Source: SAR92 clade bacterium H231
Lineage (GTDB): Bacteria > Pseudomonadota > Gammaproteobacteria > Pseudomonadales > Porticoccaceae
Direction: 5' to 3'
NCBI GenBank assembly: GCA_025153775.1
Contig: JAOALC010000002.1
Coordinates: 310,001-374,000 of the forward strand
DNA: 64,000 nt
Position numbers and translations under genes: made by a program. A model generated the notes under the pieces. That model did no database searches. It was not told where the DNA came from and saw only the letters and a list, made by a program, of their open reading frames with translations. Position 1 is the first letter of the stretch; each line of letters starts with the position of its first letter. Of the stretch, positions 8,314 to 17,766 are shown piece by piece.

Positions 8314-10359
8314 ATGATTAGTTTTGAAGGGGCGACCCCGGCCTGGAATGATATTCCTGCACTTAGAATAACCACGGCTAGCCATCTTACTGATGATAAG
8401 AAATCTCTGTTGATGCAGACAGAGGCTGGACCTGTAGAAATCTCTCTGCATGGCTTCGGCGCTCGCTTGCGCCTGGGCAAAGTCTCAGCTACTGACTATG
8501 GCATGTTGGTCGAGGAACCGGAAGCAGTGCCTCTGTCTGTAGACAGTGCAGATGCTGTAACATTCATAACTGGTGCTGGTTACCGACTGGAGATAGGTCA
8601 CAGCCCCTTCTCTTTTAAGTTATTTAAAGGAGATTGCTGTGTCCAGCGCTCCCCTACAGATGGCCATTTTGTGCGCCAGTTTCGACTGCCTCCTGTAGCC
8701 AAGGTCGATCAGGGCTGGTTTGTTAGCCTGGATCTGGATTCTAGCGAACCAGTTTACGGCCTGGGTGAGAAATGGGGCCGTCTGGATAAACGCGGCCAGC
8801 TATTGCGCTCCTACAACCAGGATGCCCTGGGGGTCAATGCCGAGATTTCTTATAAAAATACTCCCTTTGCCTGGAGCCCCAATGGCTGGGGCGTTTTTGT
8901 GCATACTCCAGCACCTGTGACCCATGCTGTGGGCTATCCATCCTGGTCTCAGCGCGCCTATGGCCTGCTTGTCGAAGACAGCTATGCGGATATATTTCTG
9001 CTGGCCGCCGATAGTCCTGCCGAGATGATCGGCTGCTACACCAAGTTGACTGGGCGATCGCCAGTACCACCCAAATGGTCTCTGGGCGTTATATTATCTA
9101 AGGCGTACTACCGGGATGCCGAAGAATTATTGTCCACCGCCAGAAAGGTGCGGGAGCAGCAGATGCCCTGCGATGTAATTACCTTGGATGGGCGAGCCTG
9201 GCAGGATACCCAGACAAGATTTGCTTTTGAATGGGACCCAAGCCGCTACCCAGAGCCGGCACTGGTGATGGACCAGCTAAAAGCGCTTAAGTTTAAAGTC
9301 TGTATCTGGGAATACCCTCTGGTCTCTGTAGATAATCCTCTGTTTGACCAGATGTCAGCCAAGGGCTGGCTGCTTAAACATCGCAAAACCGGAGAGACCT
9401 ATCGCTATCAATGGGATACCAGTTGCTTTGGTGAGGTACTCACTCCACTACCTGATTCCGGCATTGTCGACTTTACTCATCCTGAGGCCTATGAATTTTG
9501 GCGCGATAGCCACAAACCACTATTTGATCTGGGTGTGGATATGATCAAAGCTGATTTTGGCGAGCAAATTGAGCCTGATATGCTGGCATACAACGGTGAT
9601 AGTGGCGATAGATTGCACAATGTGTATAGCCTTTTATACAATCGCTGTGTCTACGAGGCAGCGGAGCTTTACTGTCAATCAGGGCCATTTTTATTCAGCC
9701 GCTGTTCATGGATAGGCAGTCAGAGATACCCAGCCCAATGGGGAGGCGACCCACAGGCAGACTGGGGCGGGCTCGCCGCCAGTTTGCGTGGCGGTATTTC
9801 CTGGGGCCTTTCAGGTGCGCCATTTTATGCCACCGACATTGGTGGCTTTTATGCAGATCAGAGAGATGACGAGCTATACGTGCGCTGGACCCAGGCAGCC
9901 ATATTCTCTGCTCATATTAGATTGCATGGCATAGGGGCGCGGGAACCCTGGTCCTACAGTGCAGATGCAGAGGCCGCGGTGACTCAGGCTCTTCGATTGC
10001 GCTATCAATTGTTGCCCTATCTCAATCAGGTCATGGAAGCCTCCAGCCAAACAGGCCTACCTGCGCAGCGAGCCATGGTGCTGGCCTGTCCAAACGAAAA
10101 AGCCGCCTGGGGTTTTGAAGATCAGTTTATGCTGGGTGACAGCCTGCTAGTGGCGCCCTGTTTGCAACCTGGGGGAGAAGTTGAAATATACTTGCCTGCC
10201 AGCATGGGTAAGCGTTGGAAAAGATTCCCTGGAGAGGAGCTGTTTGAGGCAGGCCGCAGCCATAAACTCAGACTGTCACTGAACCAAATAGCTGCATTTG
10301 TACCAGAGGATACTTCGATTTCTCTGGGGCCGGATATGCAGTTTATTGATGATAATTAA
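8314..10359 (+). CDS. GH31 alpha-glucosidase/alpha-xylosidase-type glycoside hydrolase
   Basis: A 681-residue enzyme without a signal peptide, so cytoplasmic. The N-terminal beta-sandwich contains YGLGEKWGRLDKRG. The TIM barrel carries the GH31 nucleophile Asp414 in MIKADFGEQ and the acid/base Asp479 in QWGGDPQADWGG, preceded by SRCSWIGSQRYPAQW. The wording resembles the YicI (alpha-xylosidase) branch more than maltase types, and the length (YicI is about 770) is slightly short. It cleaves terminal alpha-linked glycosides from imported oligosaccharides; substrate specificity is not certain. A Na+ symporter gene follows 47 bp downstream on the same strand, suggesting that the symporter feeds this enzyme. 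Confidence 0.92.
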   Translation: MISFEGATPAWNDIPALRITTASHLTDDKKSLLMQTEAGPVEISLHGFGARLRLGKVSATDYGMLVEEPEAVPLSVDSADAVTFITGAGYRLEIGHSPFSFKLFKGDCCVQRSPTDGHFVRQFRLPPVAKVDQGWFVSLDLDSSEPVYGLGEKWGRLDKRGQLLRSYNQDALGVNAEISYKNTPFAWSPNGWGVFVHTPAPVTHAVGYPSWSQRAYGLLVEDSYADIFLLAADSPAEMIGCYTKLTGRSPVPPKWSLGVILSKAYYRDAEELLSTARKVREQQMPCDVITLDGRAWQDTQTRFAFEWDPSRYPEPALVMDQLKALKFKVCIWEYPLVSVDNPLFDQMSAKGWLLKHRKTGETYRYQWDTSCFGEVLTPLPDSGIVDFTHPEAYEFWRDSHKPLFDLGVDMIKADFGEQIEPDMLAYNGDSGDRLHNVYSLLYNRCVYEAAELYCQSGPFLFSRCSWIGSQRYPAQWGGDPQADWGGLAASLRGGISWGLSGAPFYATDIGGFYADQRDDELYVRWTQAAIFSAHIRLHGIGAREPWSYSADAEAAVTQALRLRYQLLPYLNQVMEASSQTGLPAQRAMVLACPNEKAAWGFEDQFMLGDSLLVAPCLQPGGEVEIYLPASMGKRWKRFPGEELFEAGRSHKLRLSLNQIAAFVPEDTSISLGPDMQFIDDN

Positions 10360-10406
10360 AAAGAGCACTCTGTAATGGCCCCTGCAATCAGCGAGAGGAG
10401 TAGATT

Positions 10407-12137
10407 TTGGAACTGAACTACATCACTTCCACACTGGTGTCCTGTGTATTCTTTATGGGCATTGTTGCCTGGGTGTCCTATCAAAAAACCAAAGGTATTA
10501 CAGATACCAAAGATGGCTATTTTCTTGCTGGCCGAGGTTTAACCGGCGTCTTTATTGCTGGCTCCATGGTGTTAACCAACCTGTCTGCAGAGCATCTGAT
10601 TGGACTTAACGGTTCTGCTTACGGCTACAACATGAGCAGTATGGCCTGGGAAGTCACAGCCACTATCGCCACCATTGTTATGGCTTTGGTGTTTTTACCT
10701 CGCTATTTATCCGGTGCCTTTACCACATTGCCTCAGTTTCTCAGCAACCGATTTGGTGACGATGTCAGACGTATGACTGTGGTGCTATTTATGGTGGGTT
10801 ACGGCCTGATTACTATTCCCTCGATACTCTATTCTGGCTCTATTGCTGTGCTGCAGCTTTTTGATATTCCCAACCTAGTCAATGTTAGCTACAGCGCCGG
10901 GCTCACCCTGACCATTGTCTGTGTGGGAGTTATTGGTGCTATCTATGCAGTCTTTGGCGGGCTTAAAGCAGTTGCAGTTTCCGACACATTAAACGGTATT
11001 GGCCTGCTGATTATTGGCGTTGCAGTACCCGTATTTGGATTTATTGCTCTGGGAGATGGCAGCCTGGGAGCAGGTATTAATCAGGTGGTAACCACCCATA
11101 CCGAAAAACTCAATGCCATAGGTGCACCAACAGACCCGACACCCTTCAGCACCTTATTCACAGGGATGATTTTTGCCAATTTATTTTATTGGGGCACTAA
11201 CCAGTACGTAATACAGCGCACTCTGGGCGCAGTTAGTTTGGCTGAGGGACAAAAAGGCGTTCTCTATTCCGGATACTTTAAGCTGCTGGTACCATTTTTT
11301 ATGATGGTGCCAGGAATTATTGCTTTTCATCTCTATGGTGGCGAGCTTCAATCTATAGACTTAGCCTACCCCCATTTAGTGAAAAATGTGCTGCCGGTAT
11401 ATATGAGTGGTTTCTTTTTAGCGGTGTTGCTCGGCGCGGTTTTTTCATCCTTTAATTCGTTGCTTAACAGCGCGGCCACTCTGTTTGTGCTGGATATTTA
11501 TCAGCCTTATAAAAAGACTGAGCTGAGTGATCAGCAACTGATCAGGGTCGCCAAGATTGCCAGCATACTGATTGCGCTATTTTCTTTTGTAGTCTCTCCT
11601 CTGTTGCAGTTTGCGCCTGAGGGTCTATTCCAGGTTATTCGTATTTTTACCGGGTTTTATAATATTCCAGTGATCACCATAGTACTGGTTGGTCTATTTA
11701 CCAAACAGGTGCCTGGCCTAGCTGCCAAGGTCGTTATTTGCTTCCATGTGATCGCCTACGCCCTGCTTAAATTTGTGATCGATATAGATATTAATTTTAT
11801 TCATATCTACGGTATTCTATTTGTTATTGAGCTGATTATTATGTTGGCTATTGGCTACTGGATGCCTATGGATAAACCCTGGCAATTCACCAACAACAGC
11901 CGGGTCGATATGACGCCCTGGGCCTATGGATTGCCAGTGGCTATCACCATGGTCAGCTGTGTGATAATTATTTATTTACTGTTTTCGCCCATAGGCTTGG
12001 TCAACGGACTCAGCTCGGCATTTTGGCCTCTGGTAGGCGCTGTGTTGGTGATCAACGGGTTTCTCTGTTGGCTAAGCATTAAATACTGGCGTAAAAAATA
12101 CTTCCAAGCTCTGGATCAATCCCGCGGCAAATACTGA
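10407..12137 (+). CDS. SSS-family Na+/solute symporter (sugar type)
   Basis: A 576-residue sodium:solute symporter with about 14 membrane segments. Visible hallmarks are the early YFLAGRGLTGVFIAGSMVLTNLSAEHLIGLNG segment (YFLAGRGLTG, then SMVLTNLSAEHLIG), the VFGGLKAVAVSDTLNG block and FYWGTNQYVIQRTLGA, which place it in the SGLT-like branch. The start is TTG at 10407, supported by a strong GAGAGGAG ribosome site at 10392-10399. It probably takes up a mono- or disaccharide for the GH31 enzyme just upstream. Its 3' end overlaps the convergent DUF3604 gene by 22 bp, so the two genes share stop-codon DNA without a terminator. Confidence 0.92.
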   Translation: MELNYITSTLVSCVFFMGIVAWVSYQKTKGITDTKDGYFLAGRGLTGVFIAGSMVLTNLSAEHLIGLNGSAYGYNMSSMAWEVTATIATIVMALVFLPRYLSGAFTTLPQFLSNRFGDDVRRMTVVLFMVGYGLITIPSILYSGSIAVLQLFDIPNLVNVSYSAGLTLTIVCVGVIGAIYAVFGGLKAVAVSDTLNGIGLLIIGVAVPVFGFIALGDGSLGAGINQVVTTHTEKLNAIGAPTDPTPFSTLFTGMIFANLFYWGTNQYVIQRTLGAVSLAEGQKGVLYSGYFKLLVPFFMMVPGIIAFHLYGGELQSIDLAYPHLVKNVLPVYMSGFFLAVLLGAVFSSFNSLLNSAATLFVLDIYQPYKKTELSDQQLIRVAKIASILIALFSFVVSPLLQFAPEGLFQVIRIFTGFYNIPVITIVLVGLFTKQVPGLAAKVVICFHVIAYALLKFVIDIDINFIHIYGILFVIELIIMLAIGYWMPMDKPWQFTNNSRVDMTPWAYGLPVAITMVSCVIIIYLLFSPIGLVNGLSSAFWPLVGAVLVINGFLCWLSIKYWRKKYFQALDQSRGKY

Positions 12138-14293
12138 ATTGGCGAAGACCAGGCGCGCTCCTGAATAGTGGTTGCCAAATCAGGTCTTGGCGCAACACCA
12201 GCCCTAATAGCATCCCAGGTTGACCAGCGACAAGTTGGGTTTTCTATTGCGCGAGCATAGTAAAAGGCGCGCTGTTGGGGATCAAATTCTGGATCCTGCC
12301 AAAGTACAGAAAGCTGCGCAGAGCCTTTCTCTGGGTTAATGGAACAGTCAGAAATATCCACTCTGGCACCATTGTCCGGGCAGCGATTAGTTTGCGCATT
12401 GACCTCCGCACCATGGGCACAGGCCACATCCACAACGTTCTCATAGGTTTTACCCGCAGAATCCACCCAACCCTTAATAATCTGAATACGCTGTAATGGT
12501 GCATTTTTTGGATCGGCTGAAGCTATCACCATAAAGCCCGGTGAGGAATTATCAGCTCCCTGCTGTTTTGCCAACAATGTGCCACCCATGGTCACGCCAT
12601 TGGCATAGGCCCGCTCTATACCATTGGCAGCACTCAACATGCTTGAGTCAAAGTTATAGCCAGCAAAAAAGCGCAATCTAATTCTTGGACCGGACGTCGC
12701 AAATACCTCTTTGCGGCGAAATGCCTGATAGAGTGAATCTCTGGTATTTTCTTCCGCCCAGGCGGCGGCAAACCCTGAGGCTCCATAGGTAGGCGAGGCT
12801 CCGCCAGCATAGACATCGCTGTCAATTTTCACATACAGACTTTTACCCAGTGGTGTGGGATTAATGGTTTCGAATACTTTGGTGCCGTAATAGGCCAGCT
12901 GGCCGTCAAACCCTTTCTGCGGAATTGAGCCCCGCTGCTCAGCAGTACTGGACAGTATGCCAAGCTTCGATGAGAAGGCTGACTCATTGTTCTGACTTGC
13001 TGCAGAATGTGTGTCGCTGGAACCAATAAAACCAAACTGATAGGGGTTTGTCGTGCCCTGTGTCTCAATGGCCAAACCGGTTAATAATGCCTCGCGCACA
13101 TAGGAGCCTTTAATTTGGCTGAGCGCACCGGTGGCCACTCGGTAAGGCGTGATTTCAAAGCCAGCCAGTTCATCCCTGGTTGAAAGGGTTGGGTGAGTTT
13201 CCGAGGTGCCTTTGATCTGGGTTATCTCCACAATAGGCTCATTTCTACTGCGCTGTTCCGCATAGCTATTGTCGAATGGGGTGCCGGACCAATCAACTGT
13301 CTTAAACATCTGACCGTTAGATCCATTGGAGTTATGGGGTATAGCCAAACTCTCCACCCCCTTGCTTCTCAACTCATCCATCCAGTCCCAAAGGTCTTCC
13401 GGATTGTTGGAGTGCAAGCGAGAAAAAGGCTCGCGGGGTAATGTCTCTGTGTCTTGAAAGATCACGTTGCGGTGTAAATTGCCCATGCTGGCAGTGGACG
13501 AGGTATATTCATAGGCGGCGAATGTGGTGAAGCGGCCGGGATCATTAAACTGATCTGCGGCATCAATGGTATCCGCCCAGGCGCTTCTGGTGATCTCAAG
13601 CACTTCCTGGCGATTCAGCTGCTCACCAAATACGCCGCTGACAGCGCTGGGAATAAAATCGGCGAAGGTCAGCAGCCGTTTGAACCTGCTGAACATATCA
13701 GTGCCGAAATTGCCCGGGGCGTTCAGGTCATGGTAAGGCTCTGAAAATTTATTCTTAGAAAATTCTGTGTTGGTTTCGGCCGCAGCTTTAACCAGACCCA
13801 AAAACATGCCGTGATCTGTGACTGCATAAAAATCCATTGGCTCAGTCAGCTGCATATCGTAGCCACCCGGATTTGAAATCGCCTCCCCTCTGGCAAAACT
13901 ATAGGCGTCATAGGGAGAGGCCAATGTGCCGAATGCATAGCCGTCAAAAGAATAGGCGGTATGCACATGCAAGTCGCCATAATAGGGGTTGCGCTCGCTG
14001 GGGTTTGCCTCTTTTACTGTGGAACTGGCAGCCTGGGTTAAACTGGGTTCTAGCAGTTCAGTTTCTATGTCAAATAGATTAGCCTGGCCCCCAAGAATGC
14101 CGAATTCTCGGCTATTTAACAGCGCATCAATCTCAGCGGTTTCAGTTATAACTCTGCTGTCGGAATGCACATCTGCGGCAGTGCTAAATGCCTCGCTGGA
14201 TGGCTCGATATTTTCGCCTGAACAGGCTGTTAAGCTCAGCCCTAGAGACAGGGCCCACAATGATTGTCTGGATACAGAGAGGTTATTTTGCAT
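12116..14293 (-). CDS. DUF3604 lipoprotein (PHP-like metal-dependent fold)
   Basis: A 725-residue protein. A lipoprotein signal (LWALSLGLSLTACSG, lipobox LTAC) places it in the envelope. The DUF3604 core follows with metal-binding-type motifs: YYGDLHVHTAYSFDGYAFGT near residue 100, FYAVTDHGMFLGL near 155, plus later IPHNSNGSNG and GFIGSSDTHSAA. These resemble PHP-domain phosphoesterase signatures (HxH, DH, SDTH), so a metallo-hydrolase is inferred; no DUF3604 reaction is known to me. It is convergent with the Na+ symporter and divergently separated from sugar genes, with a GH17 lipoprotein next on the same strand. It may act on modified sugars or lipids. Confidence 0.85.
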   Translation of the reverse strand: MQNNLSVSRQSLWALSLGLSLTACSGENIEPSSEAFSTAADVHSDSRVITETAEIDALLNSREFGILGGQANLFDIETELLEPSLTQAASSTVKEANPSERNPYYGDLHVHTAYSFDGYAFGTLASPYDAYSFARGEAISNPGGYDMQLTEPMDFYAVTDHGMFLGLVKAAAETNTEFSKNKFSEPYHDLNAPGNFGTDMFSRFKRLLTFADFIPSAVSGVFGEQLNRQEVLEITRSAWADTIDAADQFNDPGRFTTFAAYEYTSSTASMGNLHRNVIFQDTETLPREPFSRLHSNNPEDLWDWMDELRSKGVESLAIPHNSNGSNGQMFKTVDWSGTPFDNSYAEQRSRNEPIVEITQIKGTSETHPTLSTRDELAGFEITPYRVATGALSQIKGSYVREALLTGLAIETQGTTNPYQFGFIGSSDTHSAASQNNESAFSSKLGILSSTAEQRGSIPQKGFDGQLAYYGTKVFETINPTPLGKSLYVKIDSDVYAGGASPTYGASGFAAAWAEENTRDSLYQAFRRKEVFATSGPRIRLRFFAGYNFDSSMLSAANGIERAYANGVTMGGTLLAKQQGADNSSPGFMVIASADPKNAPLQRIQIIKGWVDSAGKTYENVVDVACAHGAEVNAQTNRCPDNGARVDISDCSINPEKGSAQLSVLWQDPEFDPQQRAFYYARAIENPTCRWSTWDAIRAGVAPRPDLATTIQERAWSSPIQYLPRD

Positions 14294-14412
14294 ATTATTA
14301 TTCTTTTAGTTTTTGTGAAGGCCAGTATTCCCCTTTTTTGCAACATTTAATATAGACCCTCACCCAAATAGGTGACCCCCAAGCCATTTCTGTTCCACCT
14401 GAGTGGCGATGG

Positions 14413-16251
14413 TTAGTCCCGGCTGTAGTAAATATTTTTCAGGGAAATCTGTTTATTCTCGCCAGGATTTTGGCTGAGCAAAGACAGAATACCGGTCAGG
14501 TCTTTGAGGTCGGTGCCAGCATTTAATTCGTCTATCGACAGCTTATAGCTGGACCATTGATCAGTCACCTGGTTGGCTGTGCCTGGCCCAAATGCTGCAA
14601 AACTATTGATCTGATCACCATCCAGATAGCGCCCGGTTTGGAAACCTATATTAAAGCTAACATCTGCATCACCTCTAATTTCAAAATGCAGATAACCAGA
14701 TTTAAAATTCTCCAGGTTTTCGCCCACCTCAGCCTGAAACTCCAGACTGGTGCCCCACCAGTCACTGGTGCGAGTTGTTATGCTCACCACACCTTGCTGA
14801 GACATCTCAATACTGACTGTGCCCTCCCAGGGGATCAGTTTGAGAACTGCACTGGGGTAAGTCATATTATTGCTATCGGAGGGCTGCATAGACTCATGCA
14901 CCACGATATAGCGATCAGCAGTTACAGCTTCTCCGGGAACAGCAGCTGGATTTACTGTAGTAGTTTTACGAATCGCCATGCGGCTCTTAAAGGGCGGGTT
15001 GAGCACCTCAGCCAACAGTTTTGTCTCGTCGCCACCATAGCTTTTTACCAGAGGTCGGCCGTCGCGGGTCAAGCCGTCAAAACCACCCTGATCAAAGATA
15101 TCCCAGAGGGCGTATTTCACTTCATTATTGAGCCTTATCAACCCAAAATGGTTTTCAGAACCCCAGGCATTCCCTGAGTCTTTCCACTGTTCGTCAAAGG
15201 CCTCGAAATAGAATAACGACATGCCGGCCCGGTCAGTCCAGTCCCGCATATAGTTGTAAAATAGCTTTGCTTTGTATTCATCCGCTGCTTTTGAACCCTT
15301 GGCACCATAGGCAGCAGAGTCGCTGGAAGCCCAGCCAGTCTCACCTATATGGATGGGTTTATCCAGACCTAAACTCTCTACATAGTCTGCCACTCCCTGG
15401 TACTGTGAGGCGGCATAGTCCACTGCTCGCGCCATGGCTGCTGCTGTCATCTCCTGCTTGGACAGCTGCTCTTCGTCTGCCAACACACCCCAAAAATCCT
15501 GGTTATAAAAAGAGTCATGGAAGGGATAGGTGTGCACAGACAGGAAATCTACCGCTTTAATCAGTGCGGCTAAATCTTCAGTCTGATAAAACTTGGCACC
15601 ACCACCCCAGGATTCATAGTTGTCTGAACTGGTAATCCAGATATCCGGGTTTAGCTCACCAGAGGCTTTTAGGGTCTGCAAATGGTTGACCCACTTGAGA
15701 ACTGTCTTGGGGTAGACAAAGTAATTGACCGCCCACTGCACCATGGCTTCGTTGCCCACAGCAATGGCCTTAACAATATCGGGATACTGGTTGGCCATGG
15801 CCACCGCCGTATCTATCTCGCTGGTGTTGTTGTCGATATTGCCTCTGTGGTGATCAGTGCGACCATCCCTATCCCAGGCATTATGGGCCTCGATCCAGGT
15901 GCCGATCATCAGGTACATTTCAAACGCTGGATCCTGATCCTTCAGAGCTTTAATCGCCGCTAACAGCCGCTCTACCTGAGGGTACTGGGAGGTGTTGTAG
16001 GTGCGCAGCACCTTAATACCCATGGCAGAGAGTATTTTTAAATCCTCGGTTAGCTGTTCATGGGTTGGAGCCAGATCTCGGCTCTTGCCACGGTAGCCGC
16101 CATAGGAAAATGCTGGATAGTCTGGATTGCCCAATATCTCTGCCGCTGTAGGACTCTGGAGATGCTCGTCCGCACCTCTATCTGCTGCGTCACAGGCAAC
16201 TAGTAGACTTAGACTGAGGCACAGCACAATGGCTTTTAAAAAAGTAGACAC
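14413..16251 (-). CDS. GH17 glycoside hydrolase lipoprotein (beta-1,3-glucan active)
   Basis: A GH17 TIM-barrel enzyme. The acid/base Glu is in AVGNEAMVQWAV, the nucleophile Glu in HIGETGWASS, and the N-terminal FSYGGYRGKSRD and VLRTYNTSQYPQ motifs are typical of the bacterial branch. A C-terminal beta-sandwich of about 180 residues (YLHFEIRGDADVSFN) may bind carbohydrate. I prefer GTG at 16251: it gives MSTFLKAIVLCLSLSLLVAC, a clean lipoprotein signal, with AGGA 10 bases upstream. An ATG at 16329 adds 26 unlikely residues before the signal. GH17 enzymes cut or transfer beta-1,3-glucans, so laminarin is the likely marine substrate. Confidence 0.88.
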   Translation of the reverse strand: MSTFLKAIVLCLSLSLLVACDAADRGADEHLQSPTAAEILGNPDYPAFSYGGYRGKSRDLAPTHEQLTEDLKILSAMGIKVLRTYNTSQYPQVERLLAAIKALKDQDPAFEMYLMIGTWIEAHNAWDRDGRTDHHRGNIDNNTSEIDTAVAMANQYPDIVKAIAVGNEAMVQWAVNYFVYPKTVLKWVNHLQTLKASGELNPDIWITSSDNYESWGGGAKFYQTEDLAALIKAVDFLSVHTYPFHDSFYNQDFWGVLADEEQLSKQEMTAAAMARAVDYAASQYQGVADYVESLGLDKPIHIGETGWASSDSAAYGAKGSKAADEYKAKLFYNYMRDWTDRAGMSLFYFEAFDEQWKDSGNAWGSENHFGLIRLNNEVKYALWDIFDQGGFDGLTRDGRPLVKSYGGDETKLLAEVLNPPFKSRMAIRKTTTVNPAAVPGEAVTADRYIVVHESMQPSDSNNMTYPSAVLKLIPWEGTVSIEMSQQGVVSITTRTSDWWGTSLEFQAEVGENLENFKSGYLHFEIRGDADVSFNIGFQTGRYLDGDQINSFAAFGPGTANQVTDQWSSYKLSIDELNAGTDLKDLTGILSLLSQNPGENKQISLKNIYYSRD

Positions 16252-16429
16252 GGATGGAGGTTCCTGTAGAAAGCAGATAATTGGTTGATTTGATCGGCCA
16301 AGTATACGAGCCGATATTTGGTTTATCAAAGCAACCAGATGAGTCTTGAGCCCTATTAGCGACGAACGGTAGCTATTATCAGGATGAATGGCCTGTCTGA
16401 CGCCTACGCAGTTAAAGTAAACTCAAGGG

Positions 16430-17695
16430 TTGTCGGGTACAGTGAATCTGGAAATGAAACCAAGCAAAGTAGAATTAAAAAAACAGTCTCAAAACTATCA
16501 ACTCAGTGTCGACGGCAATCCTTTCTATATCAAAGGTGCTGGACTTGAGCTCGGCAGTATTAAAAGTCTCGCCGACTATGGTGGCAATGCATTTAGAACC
16601 TGGCGAGTGGACAATGGCGAAAAATCCGGGTTAGAGATTCTCGATGAGGCTCAGAGGTACGGGCTGATGGTTTGTATGGGTCTGGATGTGGCGCGCGAGA
16701 GACATGGCTTTGATTACAGCGACAAGCAAGCTGTGGCGCAGCAGTTAGCGGCCATAGAACAGGATATACTGGCTCTCAAAGACCACCCTGCGTTACTGAT
16801 GTGGGGCATAGGCAACGAACTGAACCTGCGCCACAGCAACCCTAAAGTCTGGAATGCGGTGGATGATATTTCCAAAATGATTCACCGGCTGGACCCCAAC
16901 CACCCCACCACTACCATGCTGGCAGGCGCCGAACCGGAGGTGATCAAGTTAGTGGTAGCCCGCTGCCCCGATCTGGACCTGCTGTCATTCCAACTCTATG
17001 GCGAAATAGACCAACTGCCGGACTATCTCTCCCAGAGTGGTTTTAGCGGAGCCTATACAGTCTCTGAATGGGGTGCTACCGGCCACTGGGAATCAGCCTG
17101 TACAGATTGGGACAGACCATTTGAAGCCAATAGCTCTGTTAAGGCCGGCTGTTATCAACAGCGTTATATTGACTACATAGCAGCAGATCGTCGGCAATGT
17201 CTGGGCTCTTTTGTCTTTCTCTGGGGGCAGAAGCAGGAGCGCACCCCCACCTGGTACGGCGTATTTTTAGAGCAGGGCCAACATACAGAATCGGCTCAGG
17301 TGATGGGCACATTGTGGACCAGCCAGGCCCCTGAACAGCCAGTGGCCAGGTTATTGTCCCTGGATATTGAGGGTCTGCAGGCACCGGCGAGTATTTACTT
17401 AACAGAACAGAAAAATTATGCAGCCAGAGTGACAGTTGATTATCAACAGCCAGAAACACTCAGCTACCACTGGGAATTGCTCAAAGAGGTGGATAAGAAA
17501 CTGGAGAGCGATGGCGGCGATTTTGAACCCAGACCCGAGACTGTTTGGCATCAACGGGGTGACAGTAGCCTGGATAGAGTTGAGTTTCCGGCACCTGCAC
17601 CTGGGGAATACAGGTTGTTTGTACTGGTTGTGGATAGCCACGGTGGCGCGGCCACCGCAAATTTGCCCGTCTTAGTCGAAACTGCCACGACTTAG
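16430..17695 (+). CDS. Clan GH-A TIM-barrel glycoside hydrolase (GH2-like/GH158-like)
   Basis: A 421-residue protein of clan GH-A. The acid/base Glu lies in MWGIGNELNLRHS and the nucleophile Glu in AYTVSEWGATGHWE; the start FYIKGAGLELG and GGNAFRTWR match the entry of GH2-type barrels. An Ig-like domain makes up the last 100 residues. No secretion signal is seen, which is odd for an endo-enzyme. The architecture (barrel plus Ig-like) is also that of GH158 beta-1,3-glucanases, which would fit the GH17 gene opposite; the family needs a profile search. The start is uncertain: TTG 16430, GTG 16442 and ATG 16454 are all in frame and none has a good ribosome site. Confidence 0.75.
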   Translation: MSGTVNLEMKPSKVELKKQSQNYQLSVDGNPFYIKGAGLELGSIKSLADYGGNAFRTWRVDNGEKSGLEILDEAQRYGLMVCMGLDVARERHGFDYSDKQAVAQQLAAIEQDILALKDHPALLMWGIGNELNLRHSNPKVWNAVDDISKMIHRLDPNHPTTTMLAGAEPEVIKLVVARCPDLDLLSFQLYGEIDQLPDYLSQSGFSGAYTVSEWGATGHWESACTDWDRPFEANSSVKAGCYQQRYIDYIAADRRQCLGSFVFLWGQKQERTPTWYGVFLEQGQHTESAQVMGTLWTSQAPEQPVARLLSLDIEGLQAPASIYLTEQKNYAARVTVDYQQPETLSYHWELLKEVDKKLESDGGDFEPRPETVWHQRGDSSLDRVEFPAPAPGEYRLFVLVVDSHGGAATANLPVLVETATT

Positions 17696-17766
17696 CTGAG
17701 AGCCTCTCCTATACTGCTGGGAAGCTGATTTAGAAGCAGCAACAACCAATAATAGCGATAAAAACT

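Noticed and set aside
14557-15177. A 206-codon open frame antisense to the GH17 gene
   Set aside because: It lies entirely inside the well-supported GH17 coding region, has no family resemblance and arises from codon bias on the other strand.
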